Origin: an uncultured Aquabacterium sp.
Lineage (GTDB): Bacteria > Pseudomonadota > Gammaproteobacteria > Burkholderiales > Burkholderiaceae_C
Length of the DNA stretch: 64,000 nucleotides
Direction: 5' to 3'
Assembly (NCBI RefSeq): GCF_913773725.1
Contig: NZ_CAJYGK010000160.1
Location: forward strand, 124,001 to 188,000
The notes below the pieces were generated by a model. That model was not told the DNA's origin. It did no database searches and was given only the letters and a program-made list of their open reading frames with translations. Every line of letters begins with the position of its first letter. Positions within the stretch are counted from its first letter, which is position 1. The position numbers and the translations under genes were made by a program. This document shows, one piece after another, positions 27,642-38,027 of this stretch.

Positions 27642-27825
27642 GGTGCTTGCTCCTGCCGAGGTGGTGGTAAATGGGGTTAAGGCTCATGGAGTGAGCCTGT
27701 GTGGCCATGGCCCGCAGCGTCGCACCCCGCCCCACGGGCGGTGAACGCCAGCCCGAACGCGACGCCCAGTGTCCAGGGCGATGCCGACCCTGTCAACGCT
27801 GAGGGCGTCGTGTCCGGGCGTCGCG

Positions 27826-29145
27826 TCATCGGCGTCGCGCCAGTGCCTTCTGGTACGCGCGCATGGCCGGCGTCGCTGTCGACCCGTGCAGCAGCACCGA
27901 CAGGGCGATGGTGGCCAGCACGGCGTGGGCCACGGCGGTCAGTTCCCCCGTGATGGCACCGTGCGTCACCGCGAACATCAGGTAGTACATCGAGCCCACG
28001 CCCCGCACGCCGAACCAGGCCGCAAAGCGCCGTTGCGCTGTGGTGAGCGAAGAGCGCACGGTGGTCAGGTAGATGGCCACCGGCCTGATCACGAAGACCA
28101 GCCCGAAGGCCACCGCCAGGCTGAAGGCATTGAATGTGGCGAGGGACAGCAGGCTGCCGATGATCAGCATCACCGTCAGCTCGGCAATTTTTTCCAGGTC
28201 GAGCGTGAAATCGAGCACCTCCTTGGCCATGTAGGCCGAGGCCATCGTCGGGCTGGCCTCGGCCGAGGGCCCCAGGTCCTCGACGCCGTCGTCGGGCGCC
28301 CTGGCCCGGTCGCCTGCTGTGCCAGGCTGGCGGTCGTCGCTGTCGGTCCGTTCGAACTGACGCACGGCCAGGCCGGCCGCGAACACCGCAAGAAAGCCGT
28401 AGGTGTGCAACAGCAGTGCCAGGCCGTAGGTCAGGGCGATCAGGCCGAGCGTGAAGAAGCTCTCCATGCCGAAAGCCTGGGATTGCTCGCGCCGCAGGTG
28501 GACAACGACGCGACTGAAGAGCAGGCCGGTGAGCCAGCCCAGGCCCAGGCCCCCGGTCGTCGCCCACACGAGGTCCACCGCAACCCAGCGCAAGCCCCAG
28601 GCCCCCAGGTCATGCAAGCCCATCAGGCCCAGCGCCAGCATCACCATCGGAAACGCCGCGCCGTCGTTGAGCCCGCCTTCGCCGGTCAGGCTGAAGCGCA
28701 GCCCGTCACGGTCTCGGGGGTGCGCCACTTGCACGTCGGAGGCCAGCACCGGATCGGTGGGGGCCAGCACGGCGGCCATCAGCACGGCGCTGCCCAGCGA
28801 CAGGCCCAAGCCCATGCCGAGCGCGGTGACCAGCCCGACTGTCACCAGCATCGCCAGGGTGGCCATGCGCACCGGGGCACGCCACAGGCCATCCTTCAAG
28901 GGCGCGCGCAGGCGCAGGCCCACCGCAAAGAGCGAGATGAGCACGGCGATCTCGGTCAGCACCTCCAGCAACCCGGCGTCGCGAACCAGTTCCAGATCGA
29001 TGAAGGCAAAGGCCTGTGGACCGAGCAGGTAGCCGCACAGCAGGTAGATGGCCGAGGTGCCGACGGGCAGTTTGCGCCTCAGCGTGTCGGTGAGCCCGAT
29101 GACCACCAGCAGCACACCGATGACCAGGCACCATTGCATGAACAT
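27826..29145 (-). CDS. CPA1-type cation:proton antiporter
   Basis: An inner-membrane sodium (or potassium)/proton antiporter of the NhaP/CPA1 group, about 440 residues with about 12 membrane segments. The functional region includes APTDPVLASDVQVAH and GEGGLNDGAAFP, the ND pair being typical of electroneutral CPA1 exchangers. A hydrophilic insert (about residues 240-265) breaks the helices. The ATG at 29145 is used (ATG 29139 or TTG 29160 possible). It is the last gene of the antiporter operon, 33 bp after mnhG; the pairing with a complete Mrp complex is unusual. Confidence 0.85.
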   Translation of the reverse strand: MFMQWCLVIGVLLVVIGLTDTLRRKLPVGTSAIYLLCGYLLGPQAFAFIDLELVRDAGLLEVLTEIAVLISLFAVGLRLRAPLKDGLWRAPVRMATLAMLVTVGLVTALGMGLGLSLGSAVLMAAVLAPTDPVLASDVQVAHPRDRDGLRFSLTGEGGLNDGAAFPMVMLALGLMGLHDLGAWGLRWVAVDLVWATTGGLGLGWLTGLLFSRVVVHLRREQSQAFGMESFFTLGLIALTYGLALLLHTYGFLAVFAAGLAVRQFERTDSDDRQPGTAGDRARAPDDGVEDLGPSAEASPTMASAYMAKEVLDFTLDLEKIAELTVMLIIGSLLSLATFNAFSLAVAFGLVFVIRPVAIYLTTVRSSLTTAQRRFAAWFGVRGVGSMYYLMFAVTHGAITGELTAVAHAVLATIALSVLLHGSTATPAMRAYQKALARRR

Positions 29146-29178
29146 GCGGGACCCGGGCAACCCGCATGCCCGCGGCGA

Positions 29179-29523
29179 TCAGGGGGCCGGGTCCCGCGTG
29201 GCGATCGGCGCGGCGGTCGCGGCGCTGTCCACCGCCTCGTCCAGACTGGCCTCGCGCACGGCCGCCCGGGCCAGCAGGTGCGATGACACGGGCAGCGTCG
29301 CGAGCAGGAAGCCGACGGTGAGCAGCAGGCGCCAGGTCCAGGCGCCATCCTGGGCGATCAGCATGGCGCCCGTGCACACCAGGGCCAGGGCCAGGGTGCC
29401 GGCTTTGGTCGCGGCGTGCTGCCGCGCCAGCGCATCGGGCAACACGATCACGCCCCATGCGGCGATCACCAGCAGCACGGCGCCGGCGGCCAGCAGCACA
29501 CAGCCCAGAAGCACGAGCATCAT
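29179..29523 (-). CDS. mnhG: MnhG/MrpG subunit of multisubunit Na+/H+ antiporter
   Basis: A 114-residue subunit with three predicted membrane helices; GVIVLPDALARQHAATKAGTL is the PhaG/MnhG signature region. Its ATG overlaps the mnhF stop by 4 bp (ATGA). The subunit is needed for the complete Mrp complex but has no known catalytic motif. Confidence 0.9.
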   Translation of the reverse strand: MMLVLLGCVLLAAGAVLLVIAAWGVIVLPDALARQHAATKAGTLALALVCTGAMLIAQDGAWTWRLLLTVGFLLATLPVSSHLLARAAVREASLDEAVDSAATAAPIATRDPAP

Positions 29524-29831
29524 GGCCGTGGCTCCTGTGTGTCGTGGGGTGCCGACCGCTCGATGAGCCGGGCCCAGCCTGCCGTGCCCACGAAGCCGAC
29601 CAGGGCCAGGCCCATGCCCACGTCGAGGAACACCGTGCGCGCCGTGGCCAGCGAGGCGGCCACGCACAGCGCCACGGCGGCGGCCAGGAAGATGTCCAGC
29701 GCGACCACGCGGTCGGCATGGCAGGGCCCGCGCACGATGCGCACCGAGGCAATCAGCGTGGCGAGCAGGGCCAGGGCCGTCAGCAGCGCGATGGCGACCG
29801 TCAGCATCGTGCCGGAGGACAGCGCGTTCAT
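29520..29831 (-). CDS. mnhF: MnhF/MrpF subunit
   Basis: A 103-residue subunit with three membrane helices; RIVRGPCHADRVVALDI is the MnhF/PhaF family hallmark. It overlaps mnhE and mnhG by 4 bp each, so translation of the three is coupled. Confidence 0.9.
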   Translation of the reverse strand: MNALSSGTMLTVAIALLTALALLATLIASVRIVRGPCHADRVVALDIFLAAAVALCVAASLATARTVFLDVGMGLALVGFVGTAGWARLIERSAPHDTQEPRP

Positions 29832-30175
29832 GCCGCCACCCCGAACCAGGCCAGCAGCGGGGGCTCGAAGCGGCGTCGGATGGTCTCCACGGCCGCGCCC
29901 GCGTCGCGCGTGTCGAGCATGTGCAGCACCATCTGCCGCCGGGGCAGGTCGATGTCCACCACGGTCGTGCCCGGCGTGAGCGAAATCATGCAGCCGAGCA
30001 GCGCCGCGCCCTGGGCGTTCATGGGCGCGAAGTCGATGCGCACAAAGGCTGCCGGCGGCGGGGCGCCGATGGCCAGCCCGTGGCGCGCGATGGTGCCGAC
30101 CGTCTGTAAGCCGGAGGTGACCATGGCCACGGTGAAGCGCCAGGGCAGGACGATGGCGGCGGTGAGCCTGTTCAT
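29828..30175 (-). CDS. mnhE: MnhE/MrpE subunit
   Basis: A 115-residue subunit, shorter than typical MnhE (about 160), with the N-terminal helices reduced. The core CMISLTPGTTVVDIDLPRRQ and the following LHMLD segment identify the family. It starts 30 bp after mnhD and overlaps mnhF by 4 bp. Confidence 0.85.
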   Translation of the reverse strand: MNRLTAAIVLPWRFTVAMVTSGLQTVGTIARHGLAIGAPPPAAFVRIDFAPMNAQGAALLGCMISLTPGTTVVDIDLPRRQMVLHMLDTRDAGAAVETIRRRFEPPLLAWFGVAA

Positions 30176-30205
30176 GCAGTCAACCTCCTTCTCGCGTGGG
30201 CCCCG

Positions 30206-31668
<1,463 letters not shown>

Positions 31669-31672
<4 letters not shown>

Positions 31673-32067
31673 GCGCGGGTCCCCCCGTCGGTGGACAGCG
31701 GGGGCTTGACCGGGTCGGTGGCCGGCGGCTCTGCCAGCCGCAGCGCCAGGGCGTCGTCGGTGCCCACACGTCGGACCATCTGCATGACCAGCACCAGGGC
31801 GAAGCACATCAGCGCAAAGCCGATGACGATGGCCGTGAGCACGAGCGCCTGCGGCAGGGGGTTGGCGGCCTCCTGCAGGGCCTGCTGACCGACTTCGATG
31901 ATGGCGGGCCGCTCGGGCCCGAGCCGGCCCGCAGCGAGCAACAGCAGGTTGATGGCGCTGCCCAGCAGGGCCAGGCCGACCACGCAGCGCAGCACGTCGC
32001 GCGACAGGGCCAGGTAGAGCCCGGTCGCCAGGGTGATCCACAGTCCGAACGCCACGGCCCAGATCAT
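31669..32067 (-). CDS. mnhC: MnhC/MrpC subunit (NuoK-like)
   Basis: A 132-residue subunit homologous to NuoK, with three membrane helices; SRDVLRCVVGLALLGSAINL and PLPQALVLTAIVIGFA are the family-defining stretches. It overlaps mnhB and mnhD by 4 bp each. A short Pro-rich C-terminal tail follows the last helix. Confidence 0.92.
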
Positions 32068-32504
32068 GGTGCCTCCTCCTTCGCATCCTGATTGAGCAGC
32101 GCCACGGCATAGCCTCCGAGCGCGCCCCAGACGGCCAGGTACACCCCCAGGTCGAAGACCAGCACGGTGGACACCGGCACGTCGGTGAAACCCAGCGGCA
32201 AGGCGCCCCACTGGTGCGTGAGGTAGGGCTGGCCCAGCGCCCATGCCGGCAGGCCCGACACGAGGCCCGTCAGCACGCCCAGCGCCGCCAGGCGCACGGG
32301 CGAACGCAGGGGCAGCCGCTGCGTGGCCGCGTCGGGCCCATGGGCCAGGGCCCACAGCACCGTCGCGGTCACGGCCAGCAGGCCACCGATGAAGCCGCCG
32401 CCGGGCTCGTTGTGGCCGCGCAGCAGCACGAACACCGATGCGGCGAGGATGACGGCATACAGCGGCCGGGCCACGACCTCGAGGATGAGCGGTTGGCGCT
32501 TCAT
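32064..32504 (-). CDS. mnhB: MnhB/MrpB subunit
   Basis: A 146-residue membrane subunit; RGHNEPGGGFIGGLL near residue 30 and the C-terminal DLGVYLAVWGAL match MnhB. It is a free-standing gene rather than a fusion to MnhA, so the cluster has the seven-gene (A-G) layout. ATGA overlaps occur on both sides. Confidence 0.92.
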   Translation of the reverse strand: MKRQPLILEVVARPLYAVILAASVFVLLRGHNEPGGGFIGGLLAVTATVLWALAHGPDAATQRLPLRSPVRLAALGVLTGLVSGLPAWALGQPYLTHQWGALPLGFTDVPVSTVLVFDLGVYLAVWGALGGYAVALLNQDAKEEAP

Positions 32505-34819
32505 GGCGTGTCTCCTGGCTCACGTGATGAGCGGCTGGCCCGCAGCAGCGGGATGGCGGCGAGCAAGGACAGCATGACCACCGTGATCTCGCCCAGCGTG
32601 TCGAGCGCGCGGAAGTCCACCAGGATGACGTTGACCACGTTGCGGCCATGTGCGGCCGGCACGCTCTCGGCGCCGAACCAGCGCGACACCGTGTCGTCGA
32701 ACGGTGTGGCCACCGTGAGCAGCATCAACGCGGTGAGCACGGTGGCAAACGTCAGCGACAGCACCAGGGCCAGCGGGCGCCATGCCGGTTCGGCCACGCT
32801 GTCGGCCTTGCCCTGACGCTGCAGGGCCAGCAGCACGGCGGCCACGACGATGACGAACACGGTTTCCACCACCACCTGGGTGAAAGCCACGTCCGGGGCG
32901 CCGGCAAACAGGAAGAGCACGGCACTGCCATAGCCGACGAGGCCCGTGCCCAGCAGCAGCACCATGCGCTGCCGCAGCGAGGCCGCAGCCAGACAACCGA
33001 GGGTCATCAGCAGCACGGCGCCGGACACGCCCACCGAAGGCGCCGACCATGCGGGCCAGGACAGGTCGGGCAGGCTGGCCAGGAGCGGCAGCCCCACCGC
33101 CACCACGGCCGCGGCCGCCGCCAGGAACATGTAGCCGGGCGAGCGCCCGTGCTGCAGCGTGCGCGTGGTCACGGCGGCGATGCGGGGAATCCAGCCCAGC
33201 GAGCGCTCGTAGTGCGCCGCGAAACCGAACACCGCCAGCCGCGCCGAACCGGCGGCCACCACGCGGTGCAGGGGTTCCCACAGCAGGAACACCGTGGCGC
33301 CCAGGCCGAAGGTGACCGCAAAAGACGACAACTCGGGCCCGAGGACCTCGGCGAGCTGGGCCAGCACCGGCTCGTCGCCTGGCGTCATCGCCACGCCGGC
33401 GGCCTGGAGCATGGGCTGGGCCCACATCGGGAACAGGCCCAGCACGACGCCGCACAGGGCCAGTGCCAGGGGCGGGAGGACCAGCGCCGGGCCGCCGTCC
33501 AGCCTCCCTGGCGCGTCGGGCGATGTGTCGAGGCCGGTGTCGGGAGGTCTCTCGCTGACCTCGTGCCAGAACACCCGCACGGCCGCGACGCCGGCCACGG
33601 CGACCGCAATCGCCGAGAACACGGTGTTGGCCAGCGGCACGAAGGGCAGCACGTCACCGGTGGCCTTGGCGTTCGCGATCAGCGCCTTGACCACGTAGCC
33701 GAAGGACAGCGGGATGCCTGCCATCGACATGCCGGCCAGCGCGGCACAGAGGGCGGTCCACGGCATGGCGCGGCGCAGGTGGCCGAGCCGGTCGATCAGG
33801 CGCGTGCCGGTCGCGTGGTCGATGTTGCCCGCCACGAAGAACAGCGGTGCCTTGTACAGCGCATGCGCCAGCAACAGGGCGCCCACGGCCACCGCAGCGC
33901 CTTCGCCGGGCATGCCGACCAGCGCGACCAGCGTGCCCAGCGTGGCCACCGTGGACCACGCGAGGATGCGTTTGAGGTCGCGTTCGCGCAGCGCCAGGAC
34001 CATGGCCCACGCTGCCGTGATGGAACCCGCCCCCTGCAGCAGAACCTGCCACATCGGCCAGGTGTCGAGCCCCGCGTCCAGCCGTGCCATCAGGTAGACA
34101 CCCAGCTTCACCATGGTGGCCGAGTGCAGGTAGGCCGACACCGGCGTGGGCGCGGCCATGGCGTTGGGCAGCCAGAAGTGGAAGGGGAACTGCGCGCTCT
34201 TGGTGAAGGCCCCGGCCAGCACGAGCAGCACCCCCGCCGTCAGCACGGGCGAGGCCGGCGTGGCCGGCAGGCGCTCCACCAGCGTGCCGATCGAGGTGGT
34301 GCCCACGGCCTGGCTCAGCAGGATCAGGCCAGCCAGCAGGGCCAGGCCGCCCGTGCCCGTCACGAGCAGGGCCTGCTGCGCCGACTTGCGGCTGCCGGTC
34401 TGCGTGTGGTCGAAGCCCACCAGCAGGAAGGACAGCACACTGGTGGCCTCCCAGAACAGGAAGAGGCTGAACAGGTCGTCGGCCGTCACGCAGCCGATCA
34501 TGGCCAGCATGAACAGCGTCAGCAGCACGTACAGCCGCCGCTGCCCCGGATGGCCGGCCATGTAGCCGCCGGCGTACACGAACACCGCCGTGCCCACGCC
34601 CGTGACCATCAGCAGCATCAGGGCCGCGAGGCCGTCGATGCGCCAGGCCAGCCGGATGCCGAGCGCCGGCACCCAGTCCAGGCTGCCGGCCAGGGGCAAC
34701 GCTGTGTGCAGCAGCAACGAGAGCACTGCGAGCAGCGCCGCCAGCGGCAAGGCGGTGAAGGCGGCCCGGGCCATCAGGCCCAGGGTGGGGGCGTCGGGGT
34801 GGTGGGAGGCCTGTCCCAT
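32501..34819 (-). CDS. mnhA: MnhA/MrpA large antiporter subunit
   Basis: A 772-residue membrane protein with a NuoL-like proton channel half (about residues 60-480, e.g. FLLVGFDHTQTGSRKSAQQA and FHFWLPNAMAAPTPVSAYLH) and the MrpA-specific C-terminal extension of about 250 residues containing further helices and an MbhD/E-like domain. With MnhB-G it forms the Mrp antiporter that exchanges Na+ for H+ and supports pH and sodium tolerance. It begins 2 bp after the calcium/sodium exchanger gene. Confidence 0.93.
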   Translation of the reverse strand: MGQASHHPDAPTLGLMARAAFTALPLAALLAVLSLLLHTALPLAGSLDWVPALGIRLAWRIDGLAALMLLMVTGVGTAVFVYAGGYMAGHPGQRRLYVLLTLFMLAMIGCVTADDLFSLFLFWEATSVLSFLLVGFDHTQTGSRKSAQQALLVTGTGGLALLAGLILLSQAVGTTSIGTLVERLPATPASPVLTAGVLLVLAGAFTKSAQFPFHFWLPNAMAAPTPVSAYLHSATMVKLGVYLMARLDAGLDTWPMWQVLLQGAGSITAAWAMVLALRERDLKRILAWSTVATLGTLVALVGMPGEGAAVAVGALLLAHALYKAPLFFVAGNIDHATGTRLIDRLGHLRRAMPWTALCAALAGMSMAGIPLSFGYVVKALIANAKATGDVLPFVPLANTVFSAIAVAVAGVAAVRVFWHEVSERPPDTGLDTSPDAPGRLDGGPALVLPPLALALCGVVLGLFPMWAQPMLQAAGVAMTPGDEPVLAQLAEVLGPELSSFAVTFGLGATVFLLWEPLHRVVAAGSARLAVFGFAAHYERSLGWIPRIAAVTTRTLQHGRSPGYMFLAAAAAVVAVGLPLLASLPDLSWPAWSAPSVGVSGAVLLMTLGCLAAASLRQRMVLLLGTGLVGYGSAVLFLFAGAPDVAFTQVVVETVFVIVVAAVLLALQRQGKADSVAEPAWRPLALVLSLTFATVLTALMLLTVATPFDDTVSRWFGAESVPAAHGRNVVNVILVDFRALDTLGEITVVMLSLLAAIPLLRASRSSREPGDTP

Positions 34820-34821
34820 GC

Positions 34822-35907
34822 TCAGGTGGCCTCCCGGCGCAGCAGCGTCACACCGAGGGTGACGATGGTCAAGGGCACGACAAAGCCCAGCATGGCGTCA
34901 CCGAAGGCGTCCAGCCCGGCGTGGCGCTGTGCCGCCATCACGAGGTAGGCCACGTAGGCGACGTAATAGGCCAGGAACAGGACCCCCTCCCAGCGCGCGA
35001 TCTCGCGTCCGGTGACGAACACCGGCACGCAGGCCACCAGCGTGGCGAGCATCACCCACAGGTCGAACTGGGCGACGTTTGGCGGCAGCGACAGCCCCTG
35101 CGGCGAGCCGATGCCGGCCACCACGGCGCCCAGGCCGATCACCCCGAACAGGTTGAAGACGCAGCTGCCGACCACGTTGCCCACCGCGATGTCCCGCTCG
35201 CCCTTGATGCTGGCCATGACCGAGGCGGCCACTTCGGGCAGGGAGGTGCCGGCGGCAACGATCGTCAGGCCGATGACCACCTCGGACAGGCCGAGCGCGC
35301 GCGCCACGGCGACGGCGGCCTGGACCAGCCAGTCGGACCCGAGCACGAGCAGCGTCAGCCCGGCAACGATGAGGACGAGCTGGGCCGGCAGGCGGGCATC
35401 CCAGCGGCCGGGCTGCACGGGAGGCAGGTTGTCGGCGAACTCGCCCGGGCCGGTCGTGGCGGACTCTGCACGCGACTGGCGCACGAGGAACACGGTGTAC
35501 GCGAGCAGCAGGCCCAGCAGCAGGGCGCCGTCGAACAGACCCAGCACGCCGTCAAGCCCCAGCACGATGAGCAGCACCGCGCCGCCGATCATGATGGGCG
35601 CCTCCTGGCGGATGACCTGCCGGTGCACGGCCAGCGGCGTGATCAGGGCGGCCAGGCCCAGGATGAACAGCACGTTGAAGATGTTGCTGCCCACCGCGTT
35701 GCCGACCGCCAGCCCGCCCTGGCCCGACAGCACCGCGCCGGTGGACACCGCCATCTCGGGCGCGCTGGTGCCGAAGGCCACCACCGTCAGGCCGACGACC
35801 AGCGGCGACAGGCCCAGTCGCAAGGCCAGCAACGAAGCCCCTCTCACCAGCAGGGTCGCACCGACCACCAGGGCCACCAGCCCTGCAATGAAGAGGATGA
35901 GCGTCAT
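34822..35907 (-). CDS. CaCA-family calcium/sodium antiporter (YrbG-like)
   Basis: A 361-residue exchanger with the two inverted alpha repeats of the CaCA family: VAFGTSAPEMAVSTGAVL with GNAVGSNIFNVLFILG, and VAAGTSLPEVAASVMASI with GNVVGSCVFNLFGVIG. About 10 membrane helices. It is the first gene of a nine-gene minus-strand run reaching the CPA1 antiporter at 27826, so calcium exchange may be coordinated with the Na+ gradient handled by Mrp. An AGGAGG lies about 12 bp before the start. Confidence 0.92.
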   Translation of the reverse strand: MTLILFIAGLVALVVGATLLVRGASLLALRLGLSPLVVGLTVVAFGTSAPEMAVSTGAVLSGQGGLAVGNAVGSNIFNVLFILGLAALITPLAVHRQVIRQEAPIMIGGAVLLIVLGLDGVLGLFDGALLLGLLLAYTVFLVRQSRAESATTGPGEFADNLPPVQPGRWDARLPAQLVLIVAGLTLLVLGSDWLVQAAVAVARALGLSEVVIGLTIVAAGTSLPEVAASVMASIKGERDIAVGNVVGSCVFNLFGVIGLGAVVAGIGSPQGLSLPPNVAQFDLWVMLATLVACVPVFVTGREIARWEGVLFLAYYVAYVAYLVMAAQRHAGLDAFGDAMLGFVVPLTIVTLGVTLLRREAT

Positions 35908-35983
35908 CGTCCGTGGGTCCTCCTGGCGTGTTGGGACAACGTGCGTTCCGACCCATTCTGCACCGAGTCCGTTGCCGACAGGT

Positions 35984-36040
35984 GCATGGTTCTTTCAGAC
36001 CATGCCATGCGGTCAGGGGGCATGCAGGCGCGTCATGCCC
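35984..36040. repeat. Two inverted repeats sharing CATG in a divergent promoter
   Basis: GCATGGT-N8-ACCATGC (35984-36005) and GGGCATG-N9-CATGCCC (36018-36040) lie between the divergent CaCA exchanger and 5'-nucleotidase genes. Both arms are perfect 7-mers. They may be operators or transcript hairpins; no matching regulator is known. Confidence 0.5.
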
Positions 36041-36107
36041 GCTCTCTAGGCTGTGCAGCCGATCCGATCCCGTTCTCGCTGTTCCCGCTTTGCCAAGGAA
36101 GCCCTTC

Positions 36108-38009
36108 ATGCGCACCACCCTGATCGCCGCTGCGGCGGCCGCAGCCCTGCTCGCGCCTGCTGCGTTCGCCCAGACCTGCTCGCCTGCGGATCCCTCGCCC
36201 ACCGTGGTGCTCGGCAGCACCGACTCGGGCGTGCCCAACCGTTTGCTACCCTCCGGCTGCAGCATCGACGACCTCATCCAGGACGAAGTGCAATGGGGCA
36301 GCCAGGCCGGCTTCCTCACGCATGTCTCGAACGTGACCTTCGGGCTGATGCGGGATGGCCGTCTCAGCGTCGCCGAGCGTGCGCGCCTGCTGCAGGCCGC
36401 CCAGACTTCGAAGATCGGCACGACGATCACGGTCAAGGTGATCGGCTTCAACGACTTCCACGGCTACATCAAGGGCGGTGAAGGCTCGTCGAGCAACCCG
36501 GGCGTTGCCCGCATGGCCACGCGCATCGACGAACTGCGCGCGAAGAACCCGCTGAACGCGGTGGTGTCGGCCGGCGACATGGTGGGCGCCAGCCCGCTGA
36601 CCTCGGCGTTGTTCAAGGACGAGCCCACCATCGAGGCCATGAACCGCATCGGCATCGACTTCAATGCCACGGGCAACCACGAGTTCGACGAAGGCAAGGC
36701 CGAGCTGCTGCGCCTCAAGCAGGGCGGCAACCACCCGACCGACCCGTACTCCGGCAAGGGCCTGCCGCAGGATCTGAGTGCCGATGGCGAGTTCGCCGGG
36801 GCCCGCTTCGACTTCCTGTCGGCCAACGTGGTCGACACCACCACGGGCAAGACCGTGTTCCCCGGCTATGGCGTCAAGCGCTTCCTGGGTCACAAGGTGG
36901 CCTTTGTCGGCATGACGCTGGAGGCCACGCCCACCATCGTGTCGCCCGCGGGCGTGGCCGGGCTGCGCTTCGACGACGAGGCCGACACCGTCAACGCGCT
37001 CGTGCCCAAGCTGAAGGCCGAAGGCATCGAGGCCATCGTCGTGCTGATCCACGAAGGCGGCTTCGCCTCGGGCGGTATCAACGGCTGCAGCGGCGTGTCG
37101 GGGCCCATCGTCGACATCGTCAAGCGCCTGGACCCGGCCATCGACCTGGTCGTGTCCGGCCACACGCATGCGGCCTACAACTGCCTGCTGCCCAACAGCG
37201 CGGGCAAGCCTGTGCGCGTGACCTCGTCGGGTCAGTATGGTCGCAACCTCACCGACATCGACCTGGTGATCGACACCCGCACCCGCGACGTCGTGTCCAC
37301 CACGGCCACCAACATCGCCACCGGCACGACCACGGCCGAGGCGGCCTACCTGACCGACCTGGTGGCGCACTACGACGCGCTGGCCGCCGTGCCCAAGGCG
37401 CGCCCGATCGGCGTGATCACCGCGGCCATCAGCCGCACGGCCAACGATGCGGGCGAGTCGGCCCTGGGTGATGTGATCGCCGATGCGCAGCTGGACGCAA
37501 CCGACGACGCCGGTTTCGGCGAGGCGGTGGTGGCCTTCATGAACCCGGGCGGCATCCGCGCCGACCTGCCGTACAACGCCGGTGGCGTCGTGACCTATGG
37601 CGATGCCTTCACCGTGCAGCCCTTTGGCAATTCGCTGGTGACGATGACACTGGACGGCGCGCAGATCCGCACGCTGCTCGAGACCCAGTTCGCCGGCTGC
37701 AATGGCCAGACGCAGGACCGCATCCTGCAGGTCTCGCGCGGCTTCAGCTACAGCTGGTCTGCCAGCGGCAGCTGCGGCGCGCGCATCAGCGCCATCACGC
37801 TGAACGGCACGCCGGTGCAGCCGGCCTCGCGCTACCGCGTCACGGTCAACAGCTTCCTGGCCGACGGCGGCGACGGCTTTGCCGTGCTGCAGCAGGGCGA
37901 GGCGCGCCTCGGCGGCGCGGTGGACACCGACGCCTTCGAGGCCTACCTGCAGGCCAACCCGGCCGGTGTGGCCCCGGGCGCCCAGAACCGCATCAAGCGC
38001 CTGCCCTGA
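36108..38009 (+). CDS. Secreted bifunctional metallophosphatase/5'-nucleotidase
   Basis: An exported nucleotidase of the UshA family, 633 residues. The signal peptide (MRTTLIAAAAAAALLAPAAFAQ) is followed by an extra segment of about 80 residues not usual in UshA. The metallophosphatase domain has FNDFHG, SAGDMVG, ATGNHEFDEG and SGHTHAAYN; the C-terminal 5'-nucleotidase domain contains ESALGDVIADAQ and FMNPGGIRAD. It likely releases phosphate from extracellular nucleotides. AAGGA at 36095-36099 is the ribosome site and the upstream open frame is rejected. A PEP-CTERM gene follows after 18 bp, probably in one operon. Confidence 0.92.
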   Translation: MRTTLIAAAAAAALLAPAAFAQTCSPADPSPTVVLGSTDSGVPNRLLPSGCSIDDLIQDEVQWGSQAGFLTHVSNVTFGLMRDGRLSVAERARLLQAAQTSKIGTTITVKVIGFNDFHGYIKGGEGSSSNPGVARMATRIDELRAKNPLNAVVSAGDMVGASPLTSALFKDEPTIEAMNRIGIDFNATGNHEFDEGKAELLRLKQGGNHPTDPYSGKGLPQDLSADGEFAGARFDFLSANVVDTTTGKTVFPGYGVKRFLGHKVAFVGMTLEATPTIVSPAGVAGLRFDDEADTVNALVPKLKAEGIEAIVVLIHEGGFASGGINGCSGVSGPIVDIVKRLDPAIDLVVSGHTHAAYNCLLPNSAGKPVRVTSSGQYGRNLTDIDLVIDTRTRDVVSTTATNIATGTTTAEAAYLTDLVAHYDALAAVPKARPIGVITAAISRTANDAGESALGDVIADAQLDATDDAGFGEAVVAFMNPGGIRADLPYNAGGVVTYGDAFTVQPFGNSLVTMTLDGAQIRTLLETQFAGCNGQTQDRILQVSRGFSYSWSASGSCGARISAITLNGTPVQPASRYRVTVNSFLADGGDGFAVLQQGEARLGGAVDTDAFEAYLQANPAGVAPGAQNRIKRLP

Positions 38010-38027
38010 ACGTTCCTGGAGACCGAC

